Of a DNA stretch of 64,000 bases, positions 1 to 11,089 are shown piece after piece. The DNA is from Cryptomeria japonica (taxonomy: Eukaryota; Streptophyta; Pinopsida; Cupressales; Cupressaceae). Position 1 is the stretch's first letter. Every line of letters starts with the position of its first letter. The notes beneath the pieces were generated by a model. That model was not told the DNA's origin. It worked only from the letters and a program-made list of their open reading frames with translations, and did no database searches. The DNA lies in the NCBI RefSeq assembly GCF_030272615.1, contig NC_081413.1, forward strand, positions 156,301,349 to 156,365,348, written 5' to 3'. Position numbers and translations under genes: made by a program.

Positions 1-1380
1 ATGGGGCACGGTTGGATGATTTGTGAAGTTTGAGTATTTTTTATTGTGCTCACTCCGTCGTCTGTTCCAAGAGATTGAATTTATATCTTGTCTTACTAAC
101 ATTGCATAATTTCACTATTCATTGGCTGAAACTATTTTCTACAAATCTGTGATTCTAATTGTGGTTCCTCTTTGAAAGATTTCGCAATTGATCTCTTAGG
201 ATCTTTGTTTTCTATTGATGACATTTGATTGGTAATCTTGTTGTAAAATCTCTTGATCGAAGTTATCCTCATCTTATCTCAATAATTGTGCTATGGGTTC
301 ACCTTATTGATTGAAAGATAGATGGACAGGACCCTTGAGATTAACATAAAAGATTGATTGTGCAGAAGTTAAGAGGGAGCGCCTCCTTCTGAGTTTGGTA
401 TACTCTAACTTATGTTGGTTGATTATTTTTTGATTATGAGTATTAGCATGGAATTTTGGGTCAAGCATTTTTACTGACTTGATGCTTGGCTGTCCGTCTG
501 ATATTGAGGATTAACAGGGAGCCCTATGATCTTCAATAAAACTCTTGGTATGAAAGAGTACTTGATAAGCCTAGGGTTTTGTAAAGATTCTAACCTGTTC
601 CTTGAATTATTTGAAATGCTAATTCTGATTCCTTATGTGGATGATCTAACTGACTGATAAAGATAGCCTCATGATTTAATAAGAAAGAATTAGCTCAGAA
701 TTGAGATGGAAGATCTAAACCTAAAATGCGTTACTTCTAGTTTAGAAGTGTAGCAAGGATCTAATGAAATTATTCTAAGTCAAGTTTTCTATTGTTATGG
801 ATTGTAAAATTATATGGAAACTAACTTGAAGAAGTTGAGTATGTCTGTAGCCAACTATGATCTTGCAGATTCATTTGAATAGAGGCAGGTTGATTGACGA
901 GTGCTTCAGCTAATCAAAGCTAAGCATATTGTTGCAGGCAAGCATTTTCTTGCAAGACACAATTGATTATGGGTTGAAGCTGCTCAGTTTCAGATTGGTC
1001 AAGAAGTGTTACGGACAAGGAAAACACTTCAAACATCCACCCGCTGCGATCTCTTGGACCTACAAGGACAGTCCTCAGTTGCATTAAGTATTACTGTAGC
1101 TAAAATACATTGTTGCAAGTGTTGCATCAAGAGAAACAGTGTGGTTTCTCAAAATTCTTGTTATGTTGTTTTGATTTATTATCAGGGTTGTATAGAGATA
1201 TCTGACAATTCAGTGTTTTATGGCAGAACAATCCTGTGTTGCAAATGTTCTCACCAAGTCTCTTGAAGCTTGAGATAGACTTGAAGCTATGGAGAACACC
1301 GCCTTGGTTGAGAGGGAGTCTCAACCTCAGTGATACATTGTGTTGTATCAAACCACCCTCTACGGGCAATGTAAGGTGGA
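1..1380. other. No recognisable gene; probable decayed retrotransposon interior
   Basis: I see no conserved domain on either strand; open frames are all shorter than 90 codons. The stretch lies upstream of a polypurine tract and 3' LTR beginning at 1996, so it is probably the worn interior of that element, whose 5' end would lie left of the window. That reading rests on position only. Confidence 0.35.
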
Positions 1381-1667
1381 TCCAGTCTATGCTTGTATGT
1401 GAGTTGGAAGATGTAGTTCCATTCTATGCTTGTATGTGAGTTGGAAGATGTAGTTCCATTCTATGCTTGTGTGCAAGATGGAAAACTACAATATTTTGAT
1501 TATGTCTATTCCATTTCTTGCTTGTGTGCAAGATGGAGGATTATGTTTATTAGATTCCATTATATGCTTGTGTGCAAGATGGAGGACTAAGTTTCCATTT
1601 TATGCTTATGGAGAGCAATGATTATGTATCTCCACTCTATGCTTGGGTGCAAGATGGAAGATTACGA
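1381..1667 (+). repeat. Degenerate tandem repeat, seven units of about 37 bp
   Basis: Units begin with a TCCA...CTATGCTTG core at about 1381, 1418, 1455, 1510, 1556, 1594 and 1631, followed by a GTGCAAGATGGA-like segment. Three of the steps are exactly 37 bp; the others are 38, 46 and 55. Short tandem repeats between the last coding domain and the polypurine tract are common in copia elements, which fits the LTR that follows at 1996. Confidence 0.7.
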
Positions 1668-1995
1668 TGTTACATTCTTCTTTGGGAGAAGACTGAGGTA
1701 AAGACAATGAATGATGGATATGCGTGATCGATGGCATGGAAAGACTCCATGAATTGCATGAATACTTGTGTATGTATTCATGACTTGCAAGTGTGCATGT
1801 TAAAGTTTGAAGTCATCCTCCACAGACAGTACAAGATGGATACTATGGGATACTTGTTGTTATCCTCTCTCAGGAATATTTGAAGTTGACAGCTAAGTTC
1901 GGATTACAATTTAAACATTGTATGTATTACTTAGGGCTTGGCCCTAATCTTGTAACCTGGTTGTAAGATTATTTTTCTCCCTAATTAAGAGGGAG
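1668..1995 (+). other. Untranslated segment ending in a polypurine tract
   Basis: No coding potential is seen. The last bases before 1996 read TTAAGAGGGAG, a typical plant LTR-retrotransposon polypurine tract for + strand priming, placed directly before a TGTTG start. Confidence 0.5.
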
Positions 1996-2830
1996 TGTTG
2001 ATTATAATTAGGGAATGGCGGATTCCAATTGCCTTGGGCAACATTGGAATCCGCCCAAGGGGGCCAGCCCCTTTCTCCAACGTGTAGGGCTGGGCCCTAT
2101 ACCTCACTCCACGCTACATAATGAAACCCCACGCCTCATAAAAGGTAGCGTGCTAAACATAATAGGGCCAACCCTATCTAATGCATTTCGGTTAAAGGAA
2201 AAACAATAAATTAAAGGTCAAGCCGACATATATGGATATTGCATCATATAAATAAAGATACCTTTCACCTCAATAATACACATTCAATACATTGTTATGC
2301 AAAATATCTACATCTGCCTAATGCGAACTTGAAGAAGTAATATCACAGTGAATCATATCCAATATCACAGCGAATTCCATCTGCTATACCAGCGAACTAC
2401 ATCTGTCATTAAAGGTGCGAAATTCATCCATGAAAAGAGCGAATTGAGGACTAAGGTTGCAGTCCAAAGTGCAGACTTCATACCTAGGGTTTGGACCTAA
2501 TTTCTGTTGGAAGTGATAAAGGGGGCAGACTTGACAGTGCAGTCTTGTGGAGGATATTATTTGCCCTAAGTGGAATCACCTTCAAGTACTTAAGATAAGT
2601 GTTGTAATCTTCATATGAACATAATCCATAATCAAATCTGAGGATCTTTTATGGCTGGGTTTTTCCTCCTTGGATGTTTTCCCAGGGTAACCGTGTCTTG
2701 TTCTTATTTTGTTCAATTCTATGCAATGCCTAAACCTAGAAAACTTTAAATCTTGCATCTAATCAATTTAGTTAGATACTAAAATTTGTTTTCTGAGTTT
2801 ATATTAATCTGAAAGTGCTAAAAGTTAACA
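1996..2830 (+). mobile_element. Probable 3' LTR of a decayed element
   Basis: The segment starts TGTTGATTATAATTAGG directly after a polypurine tract and ends AAAGTTAACA, so it has TG...CA termini and a short terminal inverted match (TGTTga/...TTAACA). It holds a perfect 13-bp inverted repeat (2017-2029 with 2043-2055) near its left end and a TATA-like TCATAAAAGG around 2136. I found no second copy in the window, so the boundaries rest on terminal motifs. No matching flanking duplication is visible, which suggests the 3' end of a longer element rather than a solo LTR. Confidence 0.5.
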
Positions 2831-3059
2831 ATCAGAACCAGGTCTAATTTTGTATGATTACAGTCATAAATCACGGTTATAAAAGGGGGTTTTAAATTAC
2901 TTTTAATTAAGATATTCTTTCATCGTTTGTTTTAGAAAAACCTTAATTTGGCGATTAATATTCTAAGTGAAATTCATTGTAATTTGATGATCATTTTTTA
3001 AGCAAAGTCTGATTTTTCACAGTCAAGGTTTTAGTGATGTTATAAGTTTGATGCATTCG

Positions 3060-5210
3060 CATTGAGAATGGGTTTTGTTAGAAGCAAAGAAGATCACCAT
3101 GTATATGTTAAAATTGTTGATAACCATATTCTAATTATTGTGGATGGTTAGTCATTTATTGGTAACAAGGTGATGATTAGAGAGCTCAAAATTCAAATTT
3201 TTGGGATATTTACTATGAAAGCTTTAGGGGCTTAAAAATTCATTCTTAAAATGGAGATCAAAAAAGACCATGCTTACTTGGTTACGTCAAAGTAAGTGTG
3301 TTGATACCATTTTACAGCAATTTGTTATGCATGATGACAGACTTGTGAGTATTTTTCTTTCTCTTTGCACTATGCTTTCATCTGCTGTGTATCCTTGGTC
3401 AGATGATGATGTAAAGGATATGTCCTACTTAGAACTTGCCTTATGCTAGTGTTGTTAGTAGTCTAATGTATGCTATGGTTTGCATTAGCCCTGATATTGC
3501 CCAAACAATGGAAGTTCTAAGTAGGTTTATGTCTAACCCTAGTAAAGAGCTTTGAACATTTTTAAAGATTGTTCCGATCATAGATGAAAAAATCTTTAAA
3601 AAATCGCCAAAATCGTGATTTATCGCGAGTTGAACTTGCAAATGATTTAATCGTCTAATAAATCGCACAAGATTTATTTTTTTAAATCGCGATCTAAGCA
3701 GCAATAAAATCGCAATAAAATCGCGAGCCAAACCCTAAAAAATCGTGTTTTTAAAACATATTATTGTTTTTATTTTTTAACTTCCCATGAACCTAAAAAG
3801 CGACTTTTTTTTTATGGGGCGATTTTATTTCTTTTGAGCGCGCGACTGAAGACGCGACGGCTAACGGAGGTTGTGGAAGCTTGCAAGACATCGCTCGCCT
3901 TTCCTTCACCACTGTGCTCATGGCTCTATTTCTCTCGCTCTTCATCTTGCCTTTTCAAGTGCTGCTATACGACCTTCTTACAAGACAAATAATAATGCAT
4001 AGGACTTGGACGAATATTACAATAATTTTCGTTAGAAACATTAACCATACCCAATAACCTACTAGATGGGTATAGCAACAGTCTCATATATATGTTTTGG
4101 GTCGAATGAGAAAGAGATGGTTTAATGCTTTGAATGGCATCTTAGACTTCATGTTCTTTGATTAACACATAATCTATAAAATCCAAAAGTCTATTATGAA
4201 CTTAAGAATGAGTTCATAAAAAATTAGAAATGGGGTTCATAAGTAAATTTGAACTTAAGAAGACTCCAAGTTTGGATTATAGATGACTACCAAACACAAA
4301 ATTATGATGTGATGAAAATTTACACTCCTTCCAAGTATTCAGACTTCAGAGATTGTATTTGTTTTGTGGTCTAGACTCTACAATATGTATTTGACTCAAG
4401 CTTATTTAGAAGTTGCATTTGTTTTTGGTATATGATATGTATTTGACTCAAACTATTATTTATATATGATGAAAACCAGTAATATGTTATTATGTTTTAT
4501 AAATTTAGTGTATGTGTGTTTTTTTAGGAATATTTTAAGAAATTATATTTTTTTAAGAATATTTTAAAAAATTATATATTTTCAAATGTTCGATAAATTC
4601 GTCGATTTTTTGCCGATTTTTTGCCAAGTCCCGATTTTTTTAAAAATTTGGGCCAAAAGATTTATTGCCGATTAAGATTTTTTCATCTTTGGTTCAGATA
4701 TTTTATGAGAAGCTTCTAATTATTATTTGTATTATCATGGTACTAATTATGTGGTTTAGACATTGGACATACAAGACTTTGTGGGTGCAAATTAAGCAAA
4801 TGACTTAGATGATTGAAGATCCACTAGAAGCTATTGTTACTTTGTTTGGTAGTACAGCGAGTTGGATGGGTAAGAGGCAACCCATGGTTGTCTTGTCCAC
4901 CACCAAAGTAGAGTATATGGCTGCTTCACATGCCTCTACGGAGGCAATATGGTTACAAAGATTGTGTTTAGGTATTGGTTTTGTTTGTAAGAAGGTTTAA
5001 ATCAAATGTGACAATCAAAGTGGTATCTATTTGACCTAGAATCCCATGTACCATGCTTGTACTGAACATGTTGATCTGCGGTATCATTTTGTTCGGGATA
5101 GTAGAGAATGGTAAGGCCCTGTTATACACAAATGTTGCAGATTCGTTTACTAAACTACTAAGCACGAGTAAGTTCTCACTATGTAGGGAGGCTATGAGCC
5201 TTGCATCTCC
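3060..5210 (+). pseudogene. Ty1/copia pol fragment (RT to RNase H), split by a hAT-like element
   Basis: Two blocks of one decayed pol region lie on the + strand. The first, about 3060-3570, resembles the copia RT connection to RNase H region, with GFVRSKEDHHVYVK-like and ASVVSSLMYA-like text in shifting frames. The second, 4692-5210, reads as RNase H; the segment 4809-5000 contains SWMGKRQPMVVLSTTKVEYM and ASTEAIWLQRL, followed by a worn C-terminal end. Copia RNase H removes the RNA strand of the hybrid during reverse transcription. Multiple stops and frameshifts make it non-functional. The two halves join where the 3579-4691 insertion sits. The partner LTR follows at 5276. Confidence 0.8.
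3579..4691. mobile_element. Non-autonomous hAT-like DNA transposon, 1,113 bp
   Basis: The left end reads CATAGATGAAAAAATCTT and the inverted right end reads CAAAGATGAAAAAATCTT, a near-perfect terminal inverted repeat that resembles Ac-type hAT ends. It is flanked by an 8-bp duplication, GTTCCGAT (3571-3578) and GTTCAGAT (4692-4699), 7 of 8 identical; 8 bp is the hAT hallmark. The left subterminal 150 bp holds many AATCGC words and the right end several GCCGATTTTTT words, like hAT subterminal binding sites. No transposase frame is present, so it must have been moved in trans. It interrupts the copia RNase H region. Confidence 0.8.
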
Positions 5211-5275
5211 TAGCACTTGATTTATTTTATTTTATTCCCTATTATGCCATTGCAATGTGAATTCAAGTGGAGGAA

Positions 5276-6045
5276 TGTTAGGATTGGTGATATTAACTTT
5301 GTAATCTTAGAATTATGTACCTTAATTTAATATTTTACTATTTTAGTAGTTGGTTATAATTTCATGTGCCTTCGAGAATCAAGGAATGAGAACTTGGACA
5401 TCCCACATAAAGAGAGATGTTTATTTGTAATTAAATACTATTTTCTAGGCACTTGAAATGTTCTTTGCAAGGTGGCATTTAGTGGGGGAGCTTAATTTGG
5501 CCTATGACAGCATCATTGGACACTTGGCACAAAGTGAAAGGGAATCTAACTATTTATGGTATTTATGGTATTGTAAGAAGTTGGACTTTTGGAGTTGCTA
5601 TTGTCTTCTAATGAATTGTTCTTGTCCACTAGTGAAGTTGTCCAAAGCTTATAGAAATCTGAAAAATATTTGTAACTCCTGGGCATGTGTCATGAGGTAT
5701 TTTTTGCAAGTAGACAACTTGGCTCATGGTTTGATTCCATTGTTTTAAAAACCTTTTATAATTTTTTGTATCACCTTCGGGTAGTGATTTGTATGAGAAG
5801 ATGCAGGTTCGTAAGTGTTGAAATAAGAAGAGAAATGTGTTGAATATTGTATTATTGTTTGTGAAGATTAAGACATACTTGGTGCTCCCTGTGCTGGTGG
5901 AGTTTTCCTAAAATAATTTATCCTTGTAAATCCAATGTTGGATATTTCTATGGTTTGCTGATTTCATGTGCTTTCCATTTCCATTCACATATTTGGCTTG
6001 ATTAATGTTCATCAAAATCTACAAAAAAATCATGTTATTCCAACA
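5276..6045 (+). mobile_element. 3' LTR of the decayed copia element
   Basis: It begins TGTTAGGATTGG after AAGTGGAGGAA, a typical copia polypurine tract, and ends ATTCCAACA, giving TG...CA termini about 770 bp apart. It lies about 65 bp beyond the end of the RNase H remnant on the same strand, the usual order. No second copy is in the window, so the right boundary is an inference from the CCAACA end. Short open frames inside it are not convincing genes. Confidence 0.6.
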
Positions 6046-7170
6046 ATACAATCACTCTATTTGTTAGCAAGAATCAACAACTTTAGGAATCTACTCAAAG
6101 TAAGATACAACCTTCAAGATACTGAAAAAATAGTTGTCTTTTGAGATATAGGAACTGCCAAGGCCAGACCATCATTGGTTTGAAAAAAGACTATTTATAG
6201 GTTGGACTTGACAGATGCAAAGGGATCTCATTTCCTGGAATTGGCACAAAAGCCCTCTAAAGTGCACTGTTTAAAAGGGTAGATTAGCAATCTAAATTGA
6301 ATAAAATTTGGGAATCTAGATTGGCAGTCAAATTTCAAAAATGGAAATTTATTTTATATCAAAACCCTCATTTTCAAAGAAATCAAGCTCATGTCTGATG
6401 GTGGGAAGTGGCCTAAACTCTTAGAAAAAATCAAGAGGTAAGTGATAGCGAAGAACTCAATAGTATGTTGGCAATGCCAAGTCAAGGCCCTCAGTTTTTA
6501 TTCTCAAAAGGACCTCCTGTTCAGAACCTAAGAAAGTGCTTTAGATGGATGATGATGAAGAACAAGGAAGGTGTAACAAAGAACTTCAAAAATTCTGGAA
6601 TGCAAGTGCCAAACTATCTAGCATTTAGCATTGCAAAAAATATGACAAATTTCTTCTTTGATTGTCACAATACTCTACTTGTCTGGAAATCTATGCTTAA
6701 AGGATAAGAAGTATTAGTTAAAATAAAAATCATATGGATTGATATTTAAACTAGCTCCCTTACTGATGTTAAACAGCAACATACTCTATGGTTAGTTGTC
6801 TCTACAAATATACTTCTGGTTTTTTGTGGAGCGAAAGGAGAAGTGTGTTTTTCAAAACGAGGGCAGGGAACCTACTGATTTCATCATTCCCCGCCCCACT
6901 TTTGCAGGACCATGGCATTTAACAGGCAACAGCAGGACTTGAGGGAGCTCCTAGGAACAGAAAACCTCCCCAACAAAGGAAAATAAATTGGTTGCTAAGA
7001 TTGCAAGATCGTGACCACCACCCAATTTGATTGAGGGCAGTGGTACTGTTCAGTGCAGACTGCCTTCTGCAAAAAAAAAGGCATTGAATACATTGACGCC
7101 AGAAAAGATATTAATTCAGGTATGACAAAAAGGTGCTAATAGCGCTGAGACCATGCAAAACAGAGACCTT
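6046..7170. other. No recognised gene; intergenic or SF3A1 intron
   Basis: One open frame of 80 codons at 6465-6707 (+) matches no family I know. The rest has no clear domain. If the SF3A1 gene to the right continues on the minus strand, this stretch is either in its intron or beyond it. I looked for the expected C-terminal ubiquitin-like exon here on the minus strand and did not recognise it. Confidence 0.4.
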
Positions 7171-7520
7171 GTTAACACTGTTAGTTCATCCACATCCCTT
7201 GGTCCATGACCCAGTCCAGCTAAAAAGAGGTTGATAACAAAGGTTATTACTGTTTCTACAGAAGCATTTGAAAGAGTGTTCAGTAAAAGAACGTTGACAA
7301 ACATGAGGAGAAACAAGTGAATTCGCCCCTAATGTGACAATATCAGTTAACACTGTTAGTTCATCCACATCCCTTGGTCCATGACCCAGTCCAAAGAAAA
7401 AGGGGTTGATAACACAGGTTATTGCTGTTTCTACAAAAGCATTTGAAAGAGCGTTGAGTAAAAGAACGCTGATAAACATGGGGAGAAACAAGTGAATTCA
7501 CCCCTAATGTGATAATATCA
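7171..7520. repeat. 175-bp tandem direct duplication
   Basis: Copy 1 is 7171-7345 and copy 2 is 7346-7520, both starting GTTAACACTGTTAG and ending AATATCA. They differ by scattered substitutions (roughly one in ten bases), so the duplication is not recent. A few bases resembling the unit start follow copy 2 at 7521. It lies just beyond the splice donor of the SF3A1 exon, probably within that intron. Confidence 0.9.
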
Positions 7521-7607
7521 GTTTAACTTATAACCGTATCAAATGCAGTGAAGAAAGAAAAATTAATCCTAAAGCATGAAAAATATAAAAGAAAAGTGAA
7601 AGCATAC

Positions 7608-9806
7608 TGGATGTTGTGCCAAGAACTGATCTTCCGGAATGAGTAGAAGTTCGTCAATCTTTTGCCTCTTGGGCTCGGGCTCTTCGGGCAGTGGAGGTGG
7701 AGCCTCTTCAGGTGGTGGTGGAGGAGGCATTCCCTGAGGTGGAGGTGGTGGTGGCATCATGGGCATTGATGGTGGAGGGACTAGCGGTGGAGGTGCAAAT
7801 GGTCTAGGAGGCGGCATTGGCGGAAATTGTGAACCTGGTGGAGGTGGTGTAACCATTGATGTTGGCATCAATCCTGGGGGCGGAAGTGGGGGAGGTGGCC
7901 TGTTTATAAGCTGAGGTGGAGCAGGAGGCATACCAGCGGGAGGTGGAGGTGGTCGAAGAGGAGGAGGAGGTAGAACAGAAGGCCTTGGGGGAGGTGGCAT
8001 CGCAGAAGCAGATGTGGGTGGGGCAGAATACTGGACTGTGCTTGGAGGTCGAGGAATATTCAATGCCAGCCCAGGAGGGGGAGGTAGGGGCCTAATAGGT
8101 GGCACACCCATTTTAGGAGGGGGGGCAGGACCAGGAAGGTTCCTTCCATCATTATTACTTAAATCCATCTGTTCATCTCCACCATTCTGAGTCATGGCTT
8201 GGTTTGCAGTACGGCCAATGCTTCCAGTATGCCCATCCCAAATGACTTGCTTTGGTTCCTCTTTCTTCTTTTCTATTTCGGCCTTCACTGCATTAGAAAC
8301 TTCCTCCTCTGTAGTACCAAAAATATCCGGCCGTGTCCGAGCAAGTCCAACTATGTTTCTTGAAATCTCATCATCAGGTGCAAGAGTCGTCTCCCGGAGT
8401 TTGGCCATCATTCTTTCCTTCTGTTCTTTATACTTGGGATCTATCAAAGAAATCCGCATGTGCTCAGCCATCTCATTAATGGGAACCAGTTCTCCCGTAA
8501 TTGGAGAAACCACAAACTTAGTTGGATCCTTTTCAGCTGATATCCTCTCTTCAGGCCTCTTCCAGTTCTTAACTATTCTCATTGGCGGGTCCATTTCATT
8601 CTGAGGCGGGGCAGCTGGTGCTTGTGTCTGGACTTCTTCTTGCACTTTGGTGCCATTTTCTTCGGCGCCATTGGACACCTTCAAGCTCTCTTCCACCAAA
8701 TGCACCTCCTCGTCATCCATTTCCATTTCCACTTCCTTTCCAGACTCAGCAATCTCTTCCTCATCGTCCATCGCGGCCAACGCCTTGCTCCTCCTAATAA
8801 CTTCTTCTAGAGTCATCGGCTGTGGCAATTCCTCATCTTCATCGTCAGCAAACTCAATTGCCTCCACCACCACAAAATCGTGCCAATCAATCATGGCCAT
8901 TTGCATCCTCTCCTGCTCAATTTCGTCCTCTGCCTTCTGCCTTGCCTGTTCCTGCGACCGCTCCCACTCAAGGCGATGCAAGCACCGCTCCAAAACAGTA
9001 GTCTTATCCGCGCCATCCTTCCTCAGCTTTTCCACCAAACCCTTGGCAGGCATCAAAACCTTAGAATACGAATCCGTAAGAGCAGTAAAAAAAGTAAACA
9101 TGCTGTGTGTAGGCTTCAAGAAGTGAAACTGAGGGTTGTTTACTTCGCGGCTCGTCAGCCCGTGTAAAAAGGTCTTACCATTCCTTGCCACAAACTGTGC
9201 AGTAAGCTTAATAATGTCCAGTTCTTCGCCAGTGATGCCCTCGGGAAGCCTTACCGTGTACTGCTCTGCCTCGGGAGGCAGTAAGGGTTTGGCCACGGGT
9301 TTGGCTGGTAAATCTACTGGCTTTGTTGGCTGAGCACCCTCGGTAGCAGCCGCTGCAGGTGTAATCCCTTCGGCCACACCACTGGCGGGTGTGGGTTGTA
9401 ATTGCGCCGGGTTTTGAACCTGCAACCTGAATTCTGAAACGCGATGCTGGTAATATGCATGGTAAGGATCGCTAGGGTTTAAAAAATTGAACTTTGCGTT
9501 GTTTTTCTCATTTGCGAGAATTCTCTTCTCAAACTCGGGACCATTACGGGCAACAAACTGTGCAGTTTTATCGACAATGTTGCGAATGTCGGGCGGCGGG
9601 TGAATTATTCCGATGGTTTTCGTATGTGTAGCAACAGATGCAGATTCAGATCCTGATATGCTTAAATTGCTTAGATTTTGAATTGTTTCTTTACTTTCTC
9701 CGGCATTGATGTTGTTATCGGAGGAGAGCTGGGCTAGCGGTAAGGGGCCAGAAATGCCATCCGCCGGAGGTGCAGGGAGGGACAAAACTTCTGTAATGCC
9801 CGGCAT
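7608..9806 (-). CDS. SF3A1: Splicing factor 3A subunit 1 (SF3a120/Prp21-like), large exon, C-terminus missing
   Basis: SF3A1 is a subunit of the SF3a complex of the U2 snRNP and acts in the nucleus in branch-site recognition. The 733-codon exon encodes two SURP modules at about residues 74-126 and 194-248, each with the TAQFVARNG core. These are followed by a charged coiled region, a PRP21-type centre (WHDFVVVEAIEF near 310), an acidic stretch, and a long proline-rich part with a PKRQKID nuclear-localisation-like signal. The frame reaches EDQFLAQHP and then meets a splice donor (minus strand CCA|GTATGC at 7607-7606). The family's C-terminal ubiquitin-like domain should be in a later exon, which I could not find. 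Start ATG is at 9804-9806. No stop or frameshift interrupts the exon, and this is the only clearly intact host gene in the window. Confidence 0.93.
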
Positions 9807-10124
9807 TTCTAAACCCTAAGCAAAACTTATAAAACTCCTCAGGCTCTCATTGCACAAGGTCCAGAGAAATATGCGACTGCCAGATGTTGATGCTGCTCCT
9901 GTACTGCTGAGCAATTAACGTACTTCGTTCATGGTCGGACAGACGCAGAAACAAAATTTGTTTCCTATCGTACTGAGAACATATTGCTCCTGCCTTAGCC
10001 CTCTCAGTTTATTAGTTCCTGCCGATACGCGCATTACTTATTCATCCATTTAATGCAATTCTCCTTTTTAGTTGGCCAATCATCTTATGAAATTTAAAAA
10101 GTTTGTTTGTATTTCTATAGTTTC
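9807..10124 (-). promoter_or_regulatory. Upstream region of SF3A1 (5' UTR and promoter)
   Basis: About 300 bp between the SF3A1 start codon and the SINE insertion has balanced base composition, unlike the AT-rich sequence beyond 10395, which suits a leader and core promoter read on the minus strand. I see no definite TATA box or named element. Confidence 0.35.
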
Positions 10125-10139
10125 CATATTTATATATAA

Positions 10140-10379
10140 ATTTTTATTTTTTATTTTTATTTTTATTTTTTGGATAGGTAATTGGTCGAAGCCTGAATAG
10201 CTTTTGACTGGAGCTATGAACCAGTGGGGACATAGTAGGAGGCCCCATCCCTTCCCCATCTTATGGAAGGCCAAGAGTCACAACTTAGAATTCCACTTTA
10301 GATGTCCCTATTGGGAGTTGAACTTGGGTCTCCACAATGAGAACCCAATGTTTTAACCAGTTAAGCTCAACCCCTTGGA
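10140..10379 (-). mobile_element. tRNA-derived SINE with 15-bp target duplication
   Basis: Read on the minus strand, the head has a tRNA-like RNA polymerase III promoter: an A box (GAGCTTAACTGG) and a B box (AGTTCAACTCC), within GGGGTTGAGC...CAACTCCCA. A tRNA-unrelated body follows, and the element ends in an A-rich tail of AAAAAT units near 10140-10170. A perfect 15-bp direct repeat, CATATTTATATATAA, flanks it at 10125-10139 and 10380-10394. Total length is about 240 bp. It sits about 330 bp upstream of the SF3A1 start codon. Confidence 0.88.
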
Positions 10380-10394
10380 CATATTTATATATAA

Positions 10395-11089
10395 TTATTA
10401 ATTTTAATAATTGAAATAATTTATTTTTTTTTATTATTTTATAATTTATTTTATTTATTTTTTAATAAATTAATATTTTTTTAATTTTTTATTTTAAAAG
10501 TTGAGAAATAAATGTACATAGATCATTTGGTAGTTACTCGTTTATATGAGAAGACATAAGAAAAGAAAATTTAAATAAATTTAAGAAAGTACATAAATAT
10601 GATCAAATCTTACCTTCTTCCATTCAAGCAAGTACATAAAAGAAATAAAATCTATAAAAAAAAAAAGAAAGTCTACATATTTAATAGAATGGTTGTTGAA
10701 ATGCAAAAAAAAAAAAAAAAAACTTAACAAATCTTGTTTAATTTAATGCGTGTTTCAACAAATGTCATTTCATTCAATGCTTAAGAAGATTTTCCTTTTT
10801 TAAATAATAAGAAATTTTGGGTATTTAATTGAATGGTTGTTGAAATCCAAAAAAGTCTTAACAAATCTTATTTAATTGAATGCATATTTTGGCAGGTGTC
10901 ATCTCATTGAATGTGTCTGCTTTCTCGAGTCCTTCAATGAGTATTGCGTGTAGACGATGCTTAATAGTTATGACCAATGCATCTATGCCTTTTGTTCTTG
11001 CTCTCAACCCAATTATGCTTGTTCATTTTGTGCTTCTTAACCTTGACAGTGATTTCAAAGGCATGCAACATAACTAGTCTCATCATCAT
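10395..11089. other. AT-rich spacer with one dispersed direct repeat
   Basis: The first 100 bases are nearly pure A/T. A segment at about 10677-10780 (TTTAATAGAATGGTTGTTGAAAT...) recurs with changes at about 10819-10917, roughly 142 bp apart. It includes an 18-A run in the first copy. No gene is seen; the 65-codon open frame at 10880-11077 looks accidental. Confidence 0.6.

Noticed and set aside
3441-3731. 96-codon minus-strand frame at the left end of the hAT insertion
   Set aside because: It spans the copia-hAT junction, so it cannot be an ancestral gene of either element.
8194-9333. Several + strand open frames opposite SF3A1
   Set aside because: They are antisense shadows of the proline-rich and acidic coding region; their translations are low-complexity and have no domain.
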